Assembly: GCA_016287245.1 (NCBI GenBank)
Contig: JAEEWG010000003.1
Location: 62,001-126,000 of the forward strand
Source of the DNA: Clostridia bacterium
GTDB taxonomy: Bacteria > Bacillota > Clostridia > Saccharofermentanales > Saccharofermentanaceae
Length of the DNA: 64,000 nt
Direction of reading: 5' to 3'
Shown: piece by piece, positions 43,598 to 52,880 of the stretch
How positions within the stretch are numbered: position 1 is the first letter of the stretch
Layout: each line of letters begins with the position of its first letter
The notes under the pieces: generated by a model
The model's input: only the letters and a program-made list of their open reading frames with translations
What the model was told of the DNA's origin: nothing
The model's database searches: none
Made by a program: the position numbers and the translations under genes

Positions 43598-45565
43598 TTA
43601 CTCGAGTTCAAATGCACCCGTATAGAGCTGATAGTACTTGCCCTTGTCGGCAATGAGGGACTGGTGGTCACCTCTTTCGATGATGTGACCGTTTTCAAGT
43701 ACCATGATCGCCTTACTGTTCTGCACCGTGGACAGGCGGTGGGCGATAACGAATACCGTACGGTTCTCCATCAGGGCATCCATACCGCGCTGTACGATTG
43801 CTTCGGTTCGGGTATCGATGGAGGAAGTCGCTTCATCGAGGATCATGACCGGCGGGTCGGCAACCGCAGCACGTGCGATAGCGATCAGCTGGCGCTGACC
43901 CTGCGAAAGCTCGGCACCGTTTGCCGTCAGCACTGTATCGTAACCGTTCGGGAGTTTGCTGATGAAGTCATGCGCGTTGGCAAGTTTGGCGGCTTCGATG
44001 CACTCCTCATCCGTGGCCTTGAGGTTACCGTAGCGGATATTCTCCATTACAGAACCCGTGAAGAGGTTCGTATCCTGAAGAACGATACCCAGGGAGTGAC
44101 GAAGATCCGCCTTCTTGATCTTATTGATATTGATGTCATCATAACGGATCTTGCCGTCCGCGATGTCATAGAAGCGGTTGATGAGGTTCGTGATCGTTGT
44201 CTTACCTGCACCGGTCGCACCTACAAAGGCGATCTTCTGGCCCGGCTTGGCGTAGAGCGATACATCGAAAAGTACCTGCTTCTTACCATCGTAACTAAAG
44301 TCGACATCGAAGAGACGGACGTCGCCCTTTACCTCGGCATAGGTCAGCGTACCATCCTGATGCGGATGCTTCCATGCCCAGACATACGAGGTCGTCCCGT
44401 CGGATTCTTTTCCGTTATGTGCACGCTTGAAAGAAAGCGCTTCCTCTTCAGGCACTTCGGTCAGTTCGTCACCGGTCTTTTTGCAGTGGACAAGGGTGAC
44501 ATATCCATCGTCAGCCTCCGGTTTTTCATCAAGGAGCTTGAAGATACGGTCGGCACCGGCCATTGCCATGATGATGGCATTCATCTGCTGGGACACCTGG
44601 GATACCGGCATGACGAAGGACTTCGTCAGCTGCAGGAAAGATCCGATAACACCGAGCGTGATGACGTCGGAAAGTCCGCACTGGATCGCCAGGAAACCGC
44701 CGATAAAGGCCACGAGTACATAAAGCACATTACCGATGTTGCCCATGATCGGCATCAGGATATTGGCGAAGATATTCGCGGAAGTCGCATTGTTGCAGAG
44801 TTCCTCGTTCTTCTGGTCAAAGGTGACCTTTGCACGGTCTTCGTAGGTGAATACCTTAACGACCTTCTGGCCGTTGACCATCTCTTCGATATAACCATTG
44901 ACATCACCGAGGGAAGCCTGCTGTTTCATGAAGAAGGTGGCACTCTTTCCGCCGATCTTACCCATCAGGAAGATCATGGTGAAGGTTCCCAGGAGTACGA
45001 CGATCGTCAGCTGCCAGGAAGTGTAGATCATCGCGGCAAGCGTCGCAACGATCGTGATGCCCGAGGACATCATCGACGGGAAGCTCTGCGAGATCATCTG
45101 ACGGAGAGTATCTACATCGTTGGTGTAGTGGCTCATGACATCACCATGCGAGTGCGTGTCGAAGTAGGAGATCGGCAGCGTCTGCATGTGCTTAAACATG
45201 TCGTCACGGACATTTCTCAGGACGTTATTGGAGATTACGAGCATGATCTGTCCCTGGAAGAAGTTCGCGATAACGCCAAACACGAAGAGTATCGCGACGG
45301 TACGGATCCAGTTCGCAAGGCCCGAGAAGTCCTTGTCTCCGCTTGCAAGAAGCGGCTCGATATAGTCGTCGATCAGGTTTTTGATGAACATGTTTCCCAG
45401 AACAGACGTGACGGATGCCACGATGATGCAGAAGAAAACGATGCCCAGAAGTACCTTGTATTTGCCTGTCAGGTAGGAAAGGAGTCTCTTGACCAGGCCT
45501 TTGGAGATCGGATTTTTCTTAAAGTCCTCCCGATTCATCGGACGTGCTCCTCTCGGCGGCGGCAT
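43598..45565 (-). CDS. ABC exporter half-transporter with canonical catalytic site
   Basis: 655 residues. Six-TM exporter domain to about residue 345, a divergent insertion of about 60 residues (about 345-410, acidic, with YVWAWKHPHQDG) before the nucleotide-binding domain, Walker A GATGAGKTT, Q-loop, LSQGQRQ signature, Walker B VMILDEATSSID with the catalytic Glu, and H-loop IAHRLST. Its start is in TAATG with the partner's stop. Heterodimeric multidrug-type exporters have one proficient and one degenerate site; this subunit provides the intact Glu. Confidence 0.93.
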   Translation of the reverse strand: MPPPRGARPMNREDFKKNPISKGLVKRLLSYLTGKYKVLLGIVFFCIIVASVTSVLGNMFIKNLIDDYIEPLLASGDKDFSGLANWIRTVAILFVFGVIANFFQGQIMLVISNNVLRNVRDDMFKHMQTLPISYFDTHSHGDVMSHYTNDVDTLRQMISQSFPSMMSSGITIVATLAAMIYTSWQLTIVVLLGTFTMIFLMGKIGGKSATFFMKQQASLGDVNGYIEEMVNGQKVVKVFTYEDRAKVTFDQKNEELCNNATSANIFANILMPIMGNIGNVLYVLVAFIGGFLAIQCGLSDVITLGVIGSFLQLTKSFVMPVSQVSQQMNAIIMAMAGADRIFKLLDEKPEADDGYVTLVHCKKTGDELTEVPEEEALSFKRAHNGKESDGTTSYVWAWKHPHQDGTLTYAEVKGDVRLFDVDFSYDGKKQVLFDVSLYAKPGQKIAFVGATGAGKTTITNLINRFYDIADGKIRYDDININKIKKADLRHSLGIVLQDTNLFTGSVMENIRYGNLKATDEECIEAAKLANAHDFISKLPNGYDTVLTANGAELSQGQRQLIAIARAAVADPPVMILDEATSSIDTRTEAIVQRGMDALMENRTVFVIAHRLSTVQNSKAIMVLENGHIIERGDHQSLIADKGKYYQLYTGAFELE

Positions 45566-47292
45566 TACTCCTCACCTCCCTTCTTCTGTGATTCATATAC
45601 TTCCTTATAGATCTCATTGTCTTTCAGGAGTTCATCGTGGGTACCGATCGCATTGATCTTACCGTTATCTATAACGATGATGCGGTCTGCATTCTCAACG
45701 GAAGAGATACGCTGTGCGATGATGAGCTTGGTGGTACCCGGGATATACTCGGCAAATCCTTTCTGGATCTGCGCGTCCGTCGCGGTATCGACGGCACTGG
45801 TACTGTCATCGAGGATCAGGATCTTTGGCTTTTTCAGGAGCGCTCTGGCGATGCAGAGTCTCTGCTTCTGTCCGCCGGATACGTTCGAACCACCCTGCTC
45901 GATATAGGTGTCATACCCTTCCGGGAAAGCGCTTATAAACGAGTCTGCCTGCGCGATCTTACAAGCCTGGATCATCTCTTCGTCCGTTGCTTCCGGATTG
46001 CCCCAGCGGAGGTTCTCTTTAATGGTTCCGGAGAAGAGGACATTTTTCTGAAGCACCATAGCCACGTTGTCACGGATAACGTCGAGATCATAGTTTCTGA
46101 CATCGATCCCTCCGACCTTGATGTCGCCGTCGGTGACATCGTAAAGACGCGGGATCAGCTGTACGAAGGACGACTTACCGCTTCCGGTACCGCCGATAAT
46201 GCCGATGGTCTCACCGGACTTGATGTGAAGATCGAAATCCAGAAGGCAGCTCTTTTCCTTCTCCTTGGAATAGCTGAAGAAAACATGGTCAAAATCGATC
46301 GATCCGTCTTTGACTTCCATGACCGGATTTTCCGGATTCGTGATGTCCGGCGTCTCATCGAGAAGCTCGGAGATACGCTCCGCGGAAGTCTTGGAGATGA
46401 CGAGCATAACGATGATCATGGAGACCATCATGAGGCTCATCAGGATCTGCATGGTATATGAGAACATACTGGTCAGCTGGCCGGTCGTCATTTCCTCGTT
46501 AACCACGAGTTTTGCGCCGATCCAGGAGATCAGGAGCATCGCCGTATAGACGCTGGCCATCATGAGCGGAGCATTGCAGTTGATCGCACGCTCGGCCTTG
46601 ACCGCATCGTTTCGGATCGCATTGGAGACTTCGGTGAACTTCTCGATCTCGTGGTCTTCTCTTACGAAAGACTTGACCACGCGGATTCCTCTTACATTCT
46701 CCTGTACGACATTGTTCATGAGGTCGAATCTCTTGAACATGCGGACGAAGATCGGGTGCGCGTAGCGGAATACGATGATCAGTCCGAGCAGAAGGATCGG
46801 AGCGATACCGAGAAGGATCAGCGCAACTTTCGGATTGACGTAGAAGCTCGCACACATCGCGAAGATCAGCATGATCGGGGCTCTTACCGCAATACGGATC
46901 ACCATCTGATAGGAGTTCTGCACGTTCGTAACGTCTGTGGTCAGTCTCGTAATGATACTGCTCGTCTTAAACTTATCGATGTTCGAAAAGGAGAACGTCT
47001 GCAGGTTATGGAACATGTCGTGGCGTAAGTTCTTCGCAAAACCTGCGCTGGCCTTGGCCGCTTCTCTTCCCGAGAGGGCACCGAATGCCATCGAGATGAA
47101 CATGCACACCAGAAGCAGCGATCCCACGATCCATACATAGTTCATGTCGCTCTTGTCGATACCGTTGTCGATCAGCTTACTCATCAGAAGAGGCATCAAC
47201 ACCTCCATGACGACTTCGCAGGAAACGAGCACCGGAGACAGGATCGACGGCTTTTTGTACTCTCGTACTGATTTCAGTAGTCGTTTGATCAT
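45565..47292 (-). CDS. ABC exporter half-transporter with degenerate catalytic site
   Basis: 575 residues. Six TM helices then NBD: Walker A GGTGSGKSS, signature VSGGQKQR, Walker B ILILDDSTSAVD in which Asp replaces the catalytic Glu, and IAQRISS where the H-loop His is Gln. These two changes mark the regulatory site of heterodimeric exporters such as BmrCD/LmrCD/TM287-288, so it should pair with the 43598 product. It starts in an ATGA overlap with the MarR gene. Confidence 0.93.
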   Translation of the reverse strand: MIKRLLKSVREYKKPSILSPVLVSCEVVMEVLMPLLMSKLIDNGIDKSDMNYVWIVGSLLLVCMFISMAFGALSGREAAKASAGFAKNLRHDMFHNLQTFSFSNIDKFKTSSIITRLTTDVTNVQNSYQMVIRIAVRAPIMLIFAMCASFYVNPKVALILLGIAPILLLGLIIVFRYAHPIFVRMFKRFDLMNNVVQENVRGIRVVKSFVREDHEIEKFTEVSNAIRNDAVKAERAINCNAPLMMASVYTAMLLISWIGAKLVVNEEMTTGQLTSMFSYTMQILMSLMMVSMIIVMLVISKTSAERISELLDETPDITNPENPVMEVKDGSIDFDHVFFSYSKEKEKSCLLDFDLHIKSGETIGIIGGTGSGKSSFVQLIPRLYDVTDGDIKVGGIDVRNYDLDVIRDNVAMVLQKNVLFSGTIKENLRWGNPEATDEEMIQACKIAQADSFISAFPEGYDTYIEQGGSNVSGGQKQRLCIARALLKKPKILILDDSTSAVDTATDAQIQKGFAEYIPGTTKLIIAQRISSVENADRIIVIDNGKINAIGTHDELLKDNEIYKEVYESQKKGGEE

Positions 47293-47777
47293 TTTTCCAA
47301 ATTCCTTCTCATTTTTTCTGTCAGTTCGATATATGTCCTGATCTCTTCATCAGAAAGTCCCTTGACCAATCTTTTTTCCACACCATCGATCGTACTGTCG
47401 ACGAGTTTTTTTGTCTGAAGCGCTTTTTCCGTGACCAGGATCCTCTTCAATCTGGCGTCAGACTTCTCGCTCTCGCGGCGGATCGATCCCCGCTGTTCTA
47501 AGAGCTTTAAGATCCCGGTAGCTGTGCTTCTCTGAATGTGGAAGACCTGTTCTATATCCTTCTGATACACGACATTCCCGAGTTCATGCTGCATGTTGAG
47601 ATATCCCATAACATGCGCCTGCACCGACGTAAGCCGGCTCTGTCCGGACGCAGAAAATTCCTTATCCAGCGCCTCATCGATCGAGATACGGATCGACTTG
47701 CTAAGGTGCCGGACATAAGGACCGATATGGGTATCTTTCCCGGAATTTCGGCCGGAAAGGCCTTTGGGATCATGCAT
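47289..47777 (-). CDS. MarR-family repressor of the ABC exporter
   Basis: 162 residues. Winged helix about 50-115 (VVYQKDIEQVFHIQRSTATGILKLLEQRGSIRRE; basic wing SDARLKRILVT), dimerisation helices at both ends. Genes of this type next to exporter pairs sense the exported toxic compound. An inverted repeat over its own -10 suggests autorepression of the whole three-gene operon. The start is somewhat uncertain: GGGGAG is 14 nt upstream of the chosen ATG. Confidence 0.9.
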   Translation of the reverse strand: MHDPKGLSGRNSGKDTHIGPYVRHLSKSIRISIDEALDKEFSASGQSRLTSVQAHVMGYLNMQHELGNVVYQKDIEQVFHIQRSTATGILKLLEQRGSIRRESEKSDARLKRILVTEKALQTKKLVDSTIDGVEKRLVKGLSDEEIRTYIELTEKMRRNLEK

Positions 47778-47832
47778 AGGATTTGTTTGGCTCCCCTTTT
47801 CACATCACACAAAAAAGTGCCCCAGCAAATTT

Positions 47833-47854
47833 AATTGTTAGGACGCTAACAATT
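47833..47854. promoter_or_regulatory. MarR operator
   Basis: AATTGTTAG (47833-47841), 4-nt spacer, CTAACAATT (47846-47854): a perfect inverted repeat covering the downstream part of the -10 of the marR-ABC promoter. Confidence 0.8.
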
Positions 47855-47880
47855 ATAGCGATTCGCACACTTGAAGTCAA
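47852..47880 (-). promoter_or_regulatory. marR-ABC exporter promoter
   Basis: Minus strand TTGACT (47880-47875), 17 nt, TATAAT (47857-47852). Nearly consensus, overlapped by the operator. Confidence 0.8.
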
Positions 47881-47884
47881 TCAG

Positions 47885-47910
47885 GAAATGTATGATTTTC
47901 TTTACATTTC
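47885..47910. promoter_or_regulatory. Inverted repeat upstream of the lipoprotein gene
   Basis: GAAATGTA (47885-47892) and TACATTTC (47903-47910), perfect, 10-nt spacer. It lies in the divergent region about 55 nt before the lipoprotein start; possible operator, not assigned. Confidence 0.35.
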
Positions 47911-47962
47911 AGGTCGAAAATGATACCCTTGCATATAGAAAAAAAGCATATTGGAGGGACAT

Positions 47963-49711
47963 ATGAAACGCTGTATTTCTATCCTTCTGACCTCGGCCAT
48001 GATCCTTTCCTTAATGGGATGCGCCAAGGAAACAGAAGAGACGAAAAAGAAGAAAAAGAAAAAGACGACAACAACAGAGGTGACCGAGACGGAGGCTCCC
48101 GACACATCTGAAACAGAAGACACCTCCGAGACCGAAGATTCTTCGGAAACGGAAGATACCTCAGAAACAGAAGCACCCACAGAGACAGAAGCGAGCTCTT
48201 CCGAAACGGAAGATTCTTCCGCTACAGGTTCTTCCGGAAACGCATCGGATCCTTCTTCTGTTAAACTCACCCACGATCTTGAGCTTCTTACCCTGATCGA
48301 AGACAGTGAATCTCACGCTTATGCAGAAGCTGCTGATCCGGATACGCCGGTCTTCATGATCTCCTCCTACTGCAATTCCTTTGAGATCGCAAATCCCGGA
48401 TATGCCGAACTGAAAAAAGAGATCGGCCAGCAGTTCGAGAGTAATATCCGAGATACCGAAGAAGCCTATAACACCCTTCTCGATTCTTTCTCCGACAACA
48501 AAGCCAATGCAGCCCCGGACGATTATTTCGCCAAGGATCAGAGCATCTCCACCACGATAGAGATCATGCGCGCGGACAGCAAGGTCTTCTCTTACGAAAG
48601 TAGCGTATATACGTGGCTGGCAAAAGACGGCTATAGTTTCACTTCGACCTGTTACAACTATGACCCGAATACGGGTGACCTTATAGAGCTTAAAGACATC
48701 ATCACCGACAAGTCCGCTTTTGCTGACGCCGTGATGGCCTACTGTCCGAAAGACGATCCGCAGATCCAGGAAGAGGTCGACACCATCAAGGCCATGGCCG
48801 ACACGATCCGGAACGGTTCTTTTGAAGTGGATTTTCTTATTTATCAGAACAGCATCCTTCTGAAAAAGAAAGGCGGAGAGGAAGGCTACGAGCAGACCTA
48901 TACCTGCGCTGTTTCCGTCATGGAGCTCGGCAACTGTGTAGATCTTAGTTATTTCACATCCACCCCACGGGACTATGCTCTGATGTCGGATTATTCCAAC
49001 GGATTCTCCTGGGATTTCGACGGCGACGGTAAACTTGACCGTCTCGAATTCGAAGGCACCGGCTGGGGCAGCACGCTGAAAGCAACATACAACGGTACGA
49101 CTACGGATCTCGGCAACCTCGAATCTGACCTCGATGGTTATGACAGTGTCATCTCGATCTACATGATCTCTATCGACGATAATTACTTTGTTTATCTGTC
49201 CTGTTCCACAGAAGACCCGACACTTCACACTTTAGTTTTCCGTTTGAATAACGGCAAACTCGAAAAAACAGGAACCTTCTCCCAGTTCAGTGATTACCCC
49301 TATAACCCGAACAATCTTGGCGTTGATATCCGCGGCGATCTTCTCGGCACCGGCATTTTTGAAAAAGAATGCTACCTGAGCAGCGACAATGGTTTGCCGC
49401 TCGAATACACCGGCTTCTATGAAAAAGAAGGAATCGGCGCGACCAAGCGCAAGATGACTCTGGGTCTCTTCGATGAGGACGGAAACCCGACAGGCAAATC
49501 CATCACGATCCCTGCCAACACCTGCGTCAAGCTCATCGGTATCGATATAGAAAAGGAACTCGCGTATTTCGTTACGCTCAATAAGGATGAGTCCAAGAAC
49601 CAGGAGTTCCAGATGGTCATCCGCAAGGATCCGGATTTCGAATACTTCGATGTCACCTTCGACGGAGAAAGCTCCTACGAACTCTTCTACGGATGTACGT
49701 ATTACGACTGA
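47963..49711 (+). CDS. Lipoprotein with lysine/threonine linker and DUF3298-like domain
   Basis: 582 residues from ATG 47963 after GGAGGG. Signal with lipobox LMGC near residue 19, then EETKKKKKKK-TTTT and repeated SETEDTSETE over about 60 residues, a hydrophilic spacer across the wall. Residues 85-290 resemble the PdaC/DUF3298 extracellular domains (VFSYESSVYTW, NYDPNTGDLIELKDIITD). The C-terminal half has beta-propeller-like phrases (WDFDGDGKLDRLEFEG). No catalytic motif was seen. The K/T linker recurs in the 59792 DUF885 lipoprotein. Confidence 0.78.
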   Translation: MKRCISILLTSAMILSLMGCAKETEETKKKKKKKTTTTEVTETEAPDTSETEDTSETEDSSETEDTSETEAPTETEASSSETEDSSATGSSGNASDPSSVKLTHDLELLTLIEDSESHAYAEAADPDTPVFMISSYCNSFEIANPGYAELKKEIGQQFESNIRDTEEAYNTLLDSFSDNKANAAPDDYFAKDQSISTTIEIMRADSKVFSYESSVYTWLAKDGYSFTSTCYNYDPNTGDLIELKDIITDKSAFADAVMAYCPKDDPQIQEEVDTIKAMADTIRNGSFEVDFLIYQNSILLKKKGGEEGYEQTYTCAVSVMELGNCVDLSYFTSTPRDYALMSDYSNGFSWDFDGDGKLDRLEFEGTGWGSTLKATYNGTTTDLGNLESDLDGYDSVISIYMISIDDNYFVYLSCSTEDPTLHTLVFRLNNGKLEKTGTFSQFSDYPYNPNNLGVDIRGDLLGTGIFEKECYLSSDNGLPLEYTGFYEKEGIGATKRKMTLGLFDEDGNPTGKSITIPANTCVKLIGIDIEKELAYFVTLNKDESKNQEFQMVIRKDPDFEYFDVTFDGESSYELFYGCTYYD

Positions 49712-49745
49712 TATCCACAATAGGAAACCAGACGAACATAATTGA

Positions 49746-49778
49746 GGGTGTGCTCAAAACGATGAGCACACCCTTTTC
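49746..49778 (+). terminator. Terminator of the lipoprotein gene
   Basis: GGGTGTGCTC and GAGCACACCC, perfect 10-bp stem, 8-nt loop, then TTTTC. Confidence 0.9.
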
Positions 49779-49848
49779 ATTTTCACGAGAATGCAAAAAA
49801 GCATTCATATATCCCAGGAATCAGGAAAAATCCCCATGATTCAAAATG

Positions 49849-49880
49849 AAGAGGCTGCCTCTTGCGAGACAGCCTCTTGA
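49849..49880 (-). terminator. Terminator of the 4-TM gene
   Basis: Minus strand AGAGGCTG pairs with CAGCCTCT around a loop containing TCTCGCAAGAGG, followed by TTCATTTT. Confidence 0.8.
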
Positions 49881-49911
49881 CATTTCTACAATTCAATTAG
49901 ATGCGGAGCTC

Positions 49912-50430
49912 TTATGCCTCAGGAGCAGCCGGTGCAGCAGGAGCAGCTACAGCGCCATCGTCCTGGCCGATAAAGTAAGCAAGCACACCCTGTCCGATCA
50001 CGAGAAGCAGCCAGATGAACCACAGGAAATTCGGCTTCATCTTTGTGTCTTCGATCTTGATACCCAATCCCATAATGAACAGGCAGATGAGTTCAACAGC
50101 ACTTACGCCAATAAGGACCTTGGTGATGAGAGCCTTAGGCCCCTTGAGGAAGAACCATACAACAAGTCCGATCGCTGCCAGTACGCAGAGCAGGAAAAGA
50201 ATTCCCGACAGACGTGCTCCACCGCCAATACCTGCTGTGTTTGTCATTGTCTGACCCAGTGCAGACGCGGTCGCTTTATTCGTCACGATCTGCCAAGGAG
50301 TCATGGTGACTTTCATTGTCATTCCATAAGCCTTCTCGGAATACTGTACGATCTTCAGGAATAAGCTGATGAACATCAGACCTGCAATACCCGCAAGGAT
50401 AAACGGAAAAAACTTCACTTTGTCTTTCAT
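49912..50430 (-). CDS. 4-TM small membrane protein, paralog of 50600 product
   Basis: 172 residues from ATG 50430 (GAGGTT upstream). Four TM helices, a loop after TM1 with YGMTMKVTMTPWQIVTNKATAS, a later KIEDTKMKPNFLWFIWLLL, and an Ala/Pro-rich tail. The divergent neighbour has the same landmarks (LGIKMEASMTPFNIMATQATMS; KIQGTKLNPTINFFIL), so the two arose by duplication. No known family recognised. On the minus strand TTGACA at about 50480 lies in its leader. Confidence 0.72.
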   Translation of the reverse strand: MKDKVKFFPFILAGIAGLMFISLFLKIVQYSEKAYGMTMKVTMTPWQIVTNKATASALGQTMTNTAGIGGGARLSGILFLLCVLAAIGLVVWFFLKGPKALITKVLIGVSAVELICLFIMGLGIKIEDTKMKPNFLWFIWLLLVIGQGVLAYFIGQDDGAVAAPAAPAAPEA

Positions 50431-50541
50431 AATAACCTCCCACACAAATATAACAATAATTTAAGCCTGTCAAAAAAAGACAGAATCTAATTTGATTATA
50501 ACAATACTAAAGAAAAAAGAAAATCATTCGTTAAGAAGTTT

Positions 50542-50570
50542 TTGTCTTTTGTGGAAAACCCTGTTACAAT
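50542..50570 (+). promoter_or_regulatory. Promoter of the 50600 gene
   Basis: TTGTCT (50542-50547), 17 nt, TACAAT (50565-50570), 30 nt before the start, with GGAGG between. Confidence 0.65.
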
Positions 50571-50599
50571 CGTGATGGGGATGGCATAAGGAGGTTGTT

Positions 50600-51082
50600 A
50601 TGGACAGTAGGTCAAAGATGTATTCGTGGATCATTAAGGGGCTGATCATCATCATGATGGGATGCTTGTTCTTCCCTGTCGTCAGTAATTCCGTAAAGTA
50701 CCTGGGCATTAAGATGGAGGCTTCCATGACGCCGTTTAACATCATGGCTACCCAGGCGACTATGAGCGTTGGCGGAGAGAGCGAGACGGTGAAGCTTCCG
50801 GGATTTTTATTCGCACAGTTCCCGGCAGTTGTCCTTCTGCTCTCAATCATCGCATTAGGGGTACTTTCCGTCGTTCTCGACAAGGTCTTCGATAAAGCAA
50901 AGATCGCACTTTTCATCATGGGCATCGCCATACTTTCCCTCGGCATGGCGATCCTTATGGAGTTCACGGTCAAGATCCAGGGAACGAAACTGAATCCGAC
51001 CATCAACTTCTTCATCCTGTGTATCGTGGCACTCGCCACAGCCGTCATGGGATTCCTGTACTTCCGAAACGAAAAAGTATAA
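50600..51082 (+). CDS. 4-TM small membrane protein, paralog of 49912 product
   Basis: 160 residues, four TM helices, starting MDSRSKMYSWIIKG after AAGGAGG. The post-TM1 loop (LGIKMEASMTPFNIMATQATMS) and the TM3-TM4 loop (KIQGTKLNPTINFFIL) match the divergent gene at 49912 position by position. It lacks that protein's Ala/Pro tail. Function unknown; the conserved extracytoplasmic MTP motif may be functional. Confidence 0.75.
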   Translation: MDSRSKMYSWIIKGLIIIMMGCLFFPVVSNSVKYLGIKMEASMTPFNIMATQATMSVGGESETVKLPGFLFAQFPAVVLLLSIIALGVLSVVLDKVFDKAKIALFIMGIAILSLGMAILMEFTVKIQGTKLNPTINFFILCIVALATAVMGFLYFRNEKV

Positions 51083-51138
51083 ATCACCCCCGCGCCTCCG
51101 CGAAAAACACGCACAAGCGACTTCATCTAAGGCGCTCA

Positions 51139-51246
51139 TCAATAAAAAAGAAATGGACGTATAAGAAATCCCCCGGAGCGATTCCGCAGGCTGAAAGCCG
51201 AGGACCAGCGACGGGGGATTTACTTATACGTCTATTGTTTGATTAT
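51139..51246 (+). repeat. Palindromic element copy C
   Basis: Arms of about 35 nt (AATAAAAAAGAAATGGACGT, ATAAGAAATCCCC at left; GGGGATTTACTTATACGTCT, ATTGTTTGATT at right) pair. The centre has GGAGCGATTCCGCAGGCT, GAAAG, CCGAGGACCAGCGACGG, matching copy B. It lies between two converging genes (50600 product and serA) and could end both transcripts. Confidence 0.8.
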
Positions 51247-51256
51247 TCGGAGCGTC

Positions 51257-52861
51257 TCAGAAGAAGAGCTGTGTTACGCGGAGCACGCCATCGATCGCAC
51301 GAAGCTCTGTGAGCACATCCTCACCGAGTTCTTCGCTGACACCAAGGAAGGACTGAGCCTTATTGGAATTCGGCTTCACGCCCCAGTGCATGCTGTTGAT
51401 GTTGATGTTGGCATCGCCGATCTTGGTTGCGATCTTACCGATGATGCCCGGCTTATCTTCGTTCTGCATAGCGATCACGATCGGAGCCAGAGCGAAGTCT
51501 GCCTGATAACCGAAGAAGCTTACGAGAACTTCTGTGTCGTCACCGACGATCGTACCGGAAACAGAAAGCTCGCGGCCTTCTTCCGTTACGAAGTTAACAA
51601 CGATCATGCTGCCGTAACGCTCGCACTGTGCGCTCTTGCTCTCAACAACTTCGATGCCGTGAGACTCAACGCCCTGACGAACGTTAACGAAGCTTACGCG
51701 TCCGTCGGAATGAGCGGAGAGGAAACCCTTCAGAACAGAGAGTGTCAGGATACCTGTTTCCTGCTCAGCGAGAGCGCCTCTGAATTCGACCTCGATCTTC
51801 TTGACCGGAGCTTCTTCTGCCTGATAGTAGATCTTACCGAGCTTCTCAGCAAGGTCGGCATACGGACGGATGGCCGCCATATCGCCGCTGAAGGAAGGCA
51901 TGTTGATCGCAGCAACGAGCTCGCCGCGAAGTGCTTTTGCAACGAGAGATGTAACTGCGGAACCTACGTTGTGGTTAGCTTCCTGAGTAGATGCACCGAG
52001 GTGAGGTGTAACTACGCAGTTCGGAAGTGTAAGGAGCGGGTTCTCATAGTGCTGCTCGCCCGGAGCCTTATCGTAGGACGGCTCCTTATCGAATACGTCG
52101 ATCGCTGCGGCAGCAACCTGACCGGACTTGAGAGCTTCATAGAGAGCCGCCTCATTTACGAGACCACCGCGGGCTGCGTTTACGATACGGACGCCCTTCT
52201 TGCACTTGGCAAGCTCGTCAGCGCCGACCATGCCGACGGTCTCCTTGTTCTTCGGAGTGTGGAATGTGATGAGGTCAGCTACAGCGAGGAGATCCTCGAG
52301 CTTCGCGCAGCGCTTAACGCCTACTGTGTCGAACTTCTCCTGTGTGATATACGGGTCGTAAGCAACGACTGTCATACCGATACCCTTGAGCTTTCTGGCT
52401 ACGATGGAACCGATACGGCCGAGACCGATGATACCTGCGGTCTTGCCCTCGAGCTCGTTACCGATCATCTGGGCACGGCGGAAATCGTCGTTATGAGCTG
52501 CCTCGTTCGCGTGGCAGAGATTTCTGAAAATGGAGAATGCATGAGCAACAGCAAGCTCACCGGCTGCCATGATGTTGGCTTCCGGAGTGTTGACTGCGAT
52601 GATGCCCTTCTCTGTGCAGGCGGCAACGTCGATGTTGTCGATACCGTTGCCGGCACGGCCGACGACCTTGAGGTTCTTCGCGTTCTCGAGGAGGTCCTTG
52701 TTGACCTGTGTTACGGAACGTACGATGAGCGCATCGTAATCACCAATGAAACCCTTGATCTCGTCCTGGGAGCAACCTAATCTCTCGTCTACTTCAAAAC
52801 CTTCGTCCTTCAGATACTGGATTGCATCTGCAGCGATCTTTTCTGCAACTAAAATCTTCAT
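51257..52861 (-). CDS. serA: D-3-phosphoglycerate dehydrogenase
   Basis: 534 residues, long type with a substrate-binding/ASB domain and a C-terminal ACT domain. NAD motif GLGRIGSIVARKLKGIGM, catalytic RIVNAARGGLVNE (Arg), ... TPHLGASTQEA (His). The ACT domain (EDKPGIIGKIATKIGDANININSM) may sense serine. Oxidises 3-phosphoglycerate in the first serine-biosynthesis step. It is 19 nt downstream of the class V aminotransferase gene, same operon. Confidence 0.97.
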   Translation of the reverse strand: MKILVAEKIAADAIQYLKDEGFEVDERLGCSQDEIKGFIGDYDALIVRSVTQVNKDLLENAKNLKVVGRAGNGIDNIDVAACTEKGIIAVNTPEANIMAAGELAVAHAFSIFRNLCHANEAAHNDDFRRAQMIGNELEGKTAGIIGLGRIGSIVARKLKGIGMTVVAYDPYITQEKFDTVGVKRCAKLEDLLAVADLITFHTPKNKETVGMVGADELAKCKKGVRIVNAARGGLVNEAALYEALKSGQVAAAAIDVFDKEPSYDKAPGEQHYENPLLTLPNCVVTPHLGASTQEANHNVGSAVTSLVAKALRGELVAAINMPSFSGDMAAIRPYADLAEKLGKIYYQAEEAPVKKIEVEFRGALAEQETGILTLSVLKGFLSAHSDGRVSFVNVRQGVESHGIEVVESKSAQCERYGSMIVVNFVTEEGRELSVSGTIVGDDTEVLVSFFGYQADFALAPIVIAMQNEDKPGIIGKIATKIGDANININSMHWGVKPNSNKAQSFLGVSEELGEDVLTELRAIDGVLRVTQLFF

Positions 52862-52880
52862 GTTCGTGTTCCTCCCTAAC

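Noticed and set aside
43535-45610. Long open frame on the plus strand opposite the ABC exporter gene
   Set aside because: Shadow of the minus-strand coding region; the exporter protein has all ABC motifs while the plus-strand frame has none and no ribosome site.
48030-48230. Repeated ETEDTSETE coding stretch as a DNA repeat array
   Set aside because: It is low-complexity protein linker sequence, in frame and typical of wall-spanning lipoproteins.
23072-51246. Palindromes as integron attC sites
   Set aside because: No integrase, and no conserved GTTRRRY core at the arm ends; the conserved part is the centre instead.
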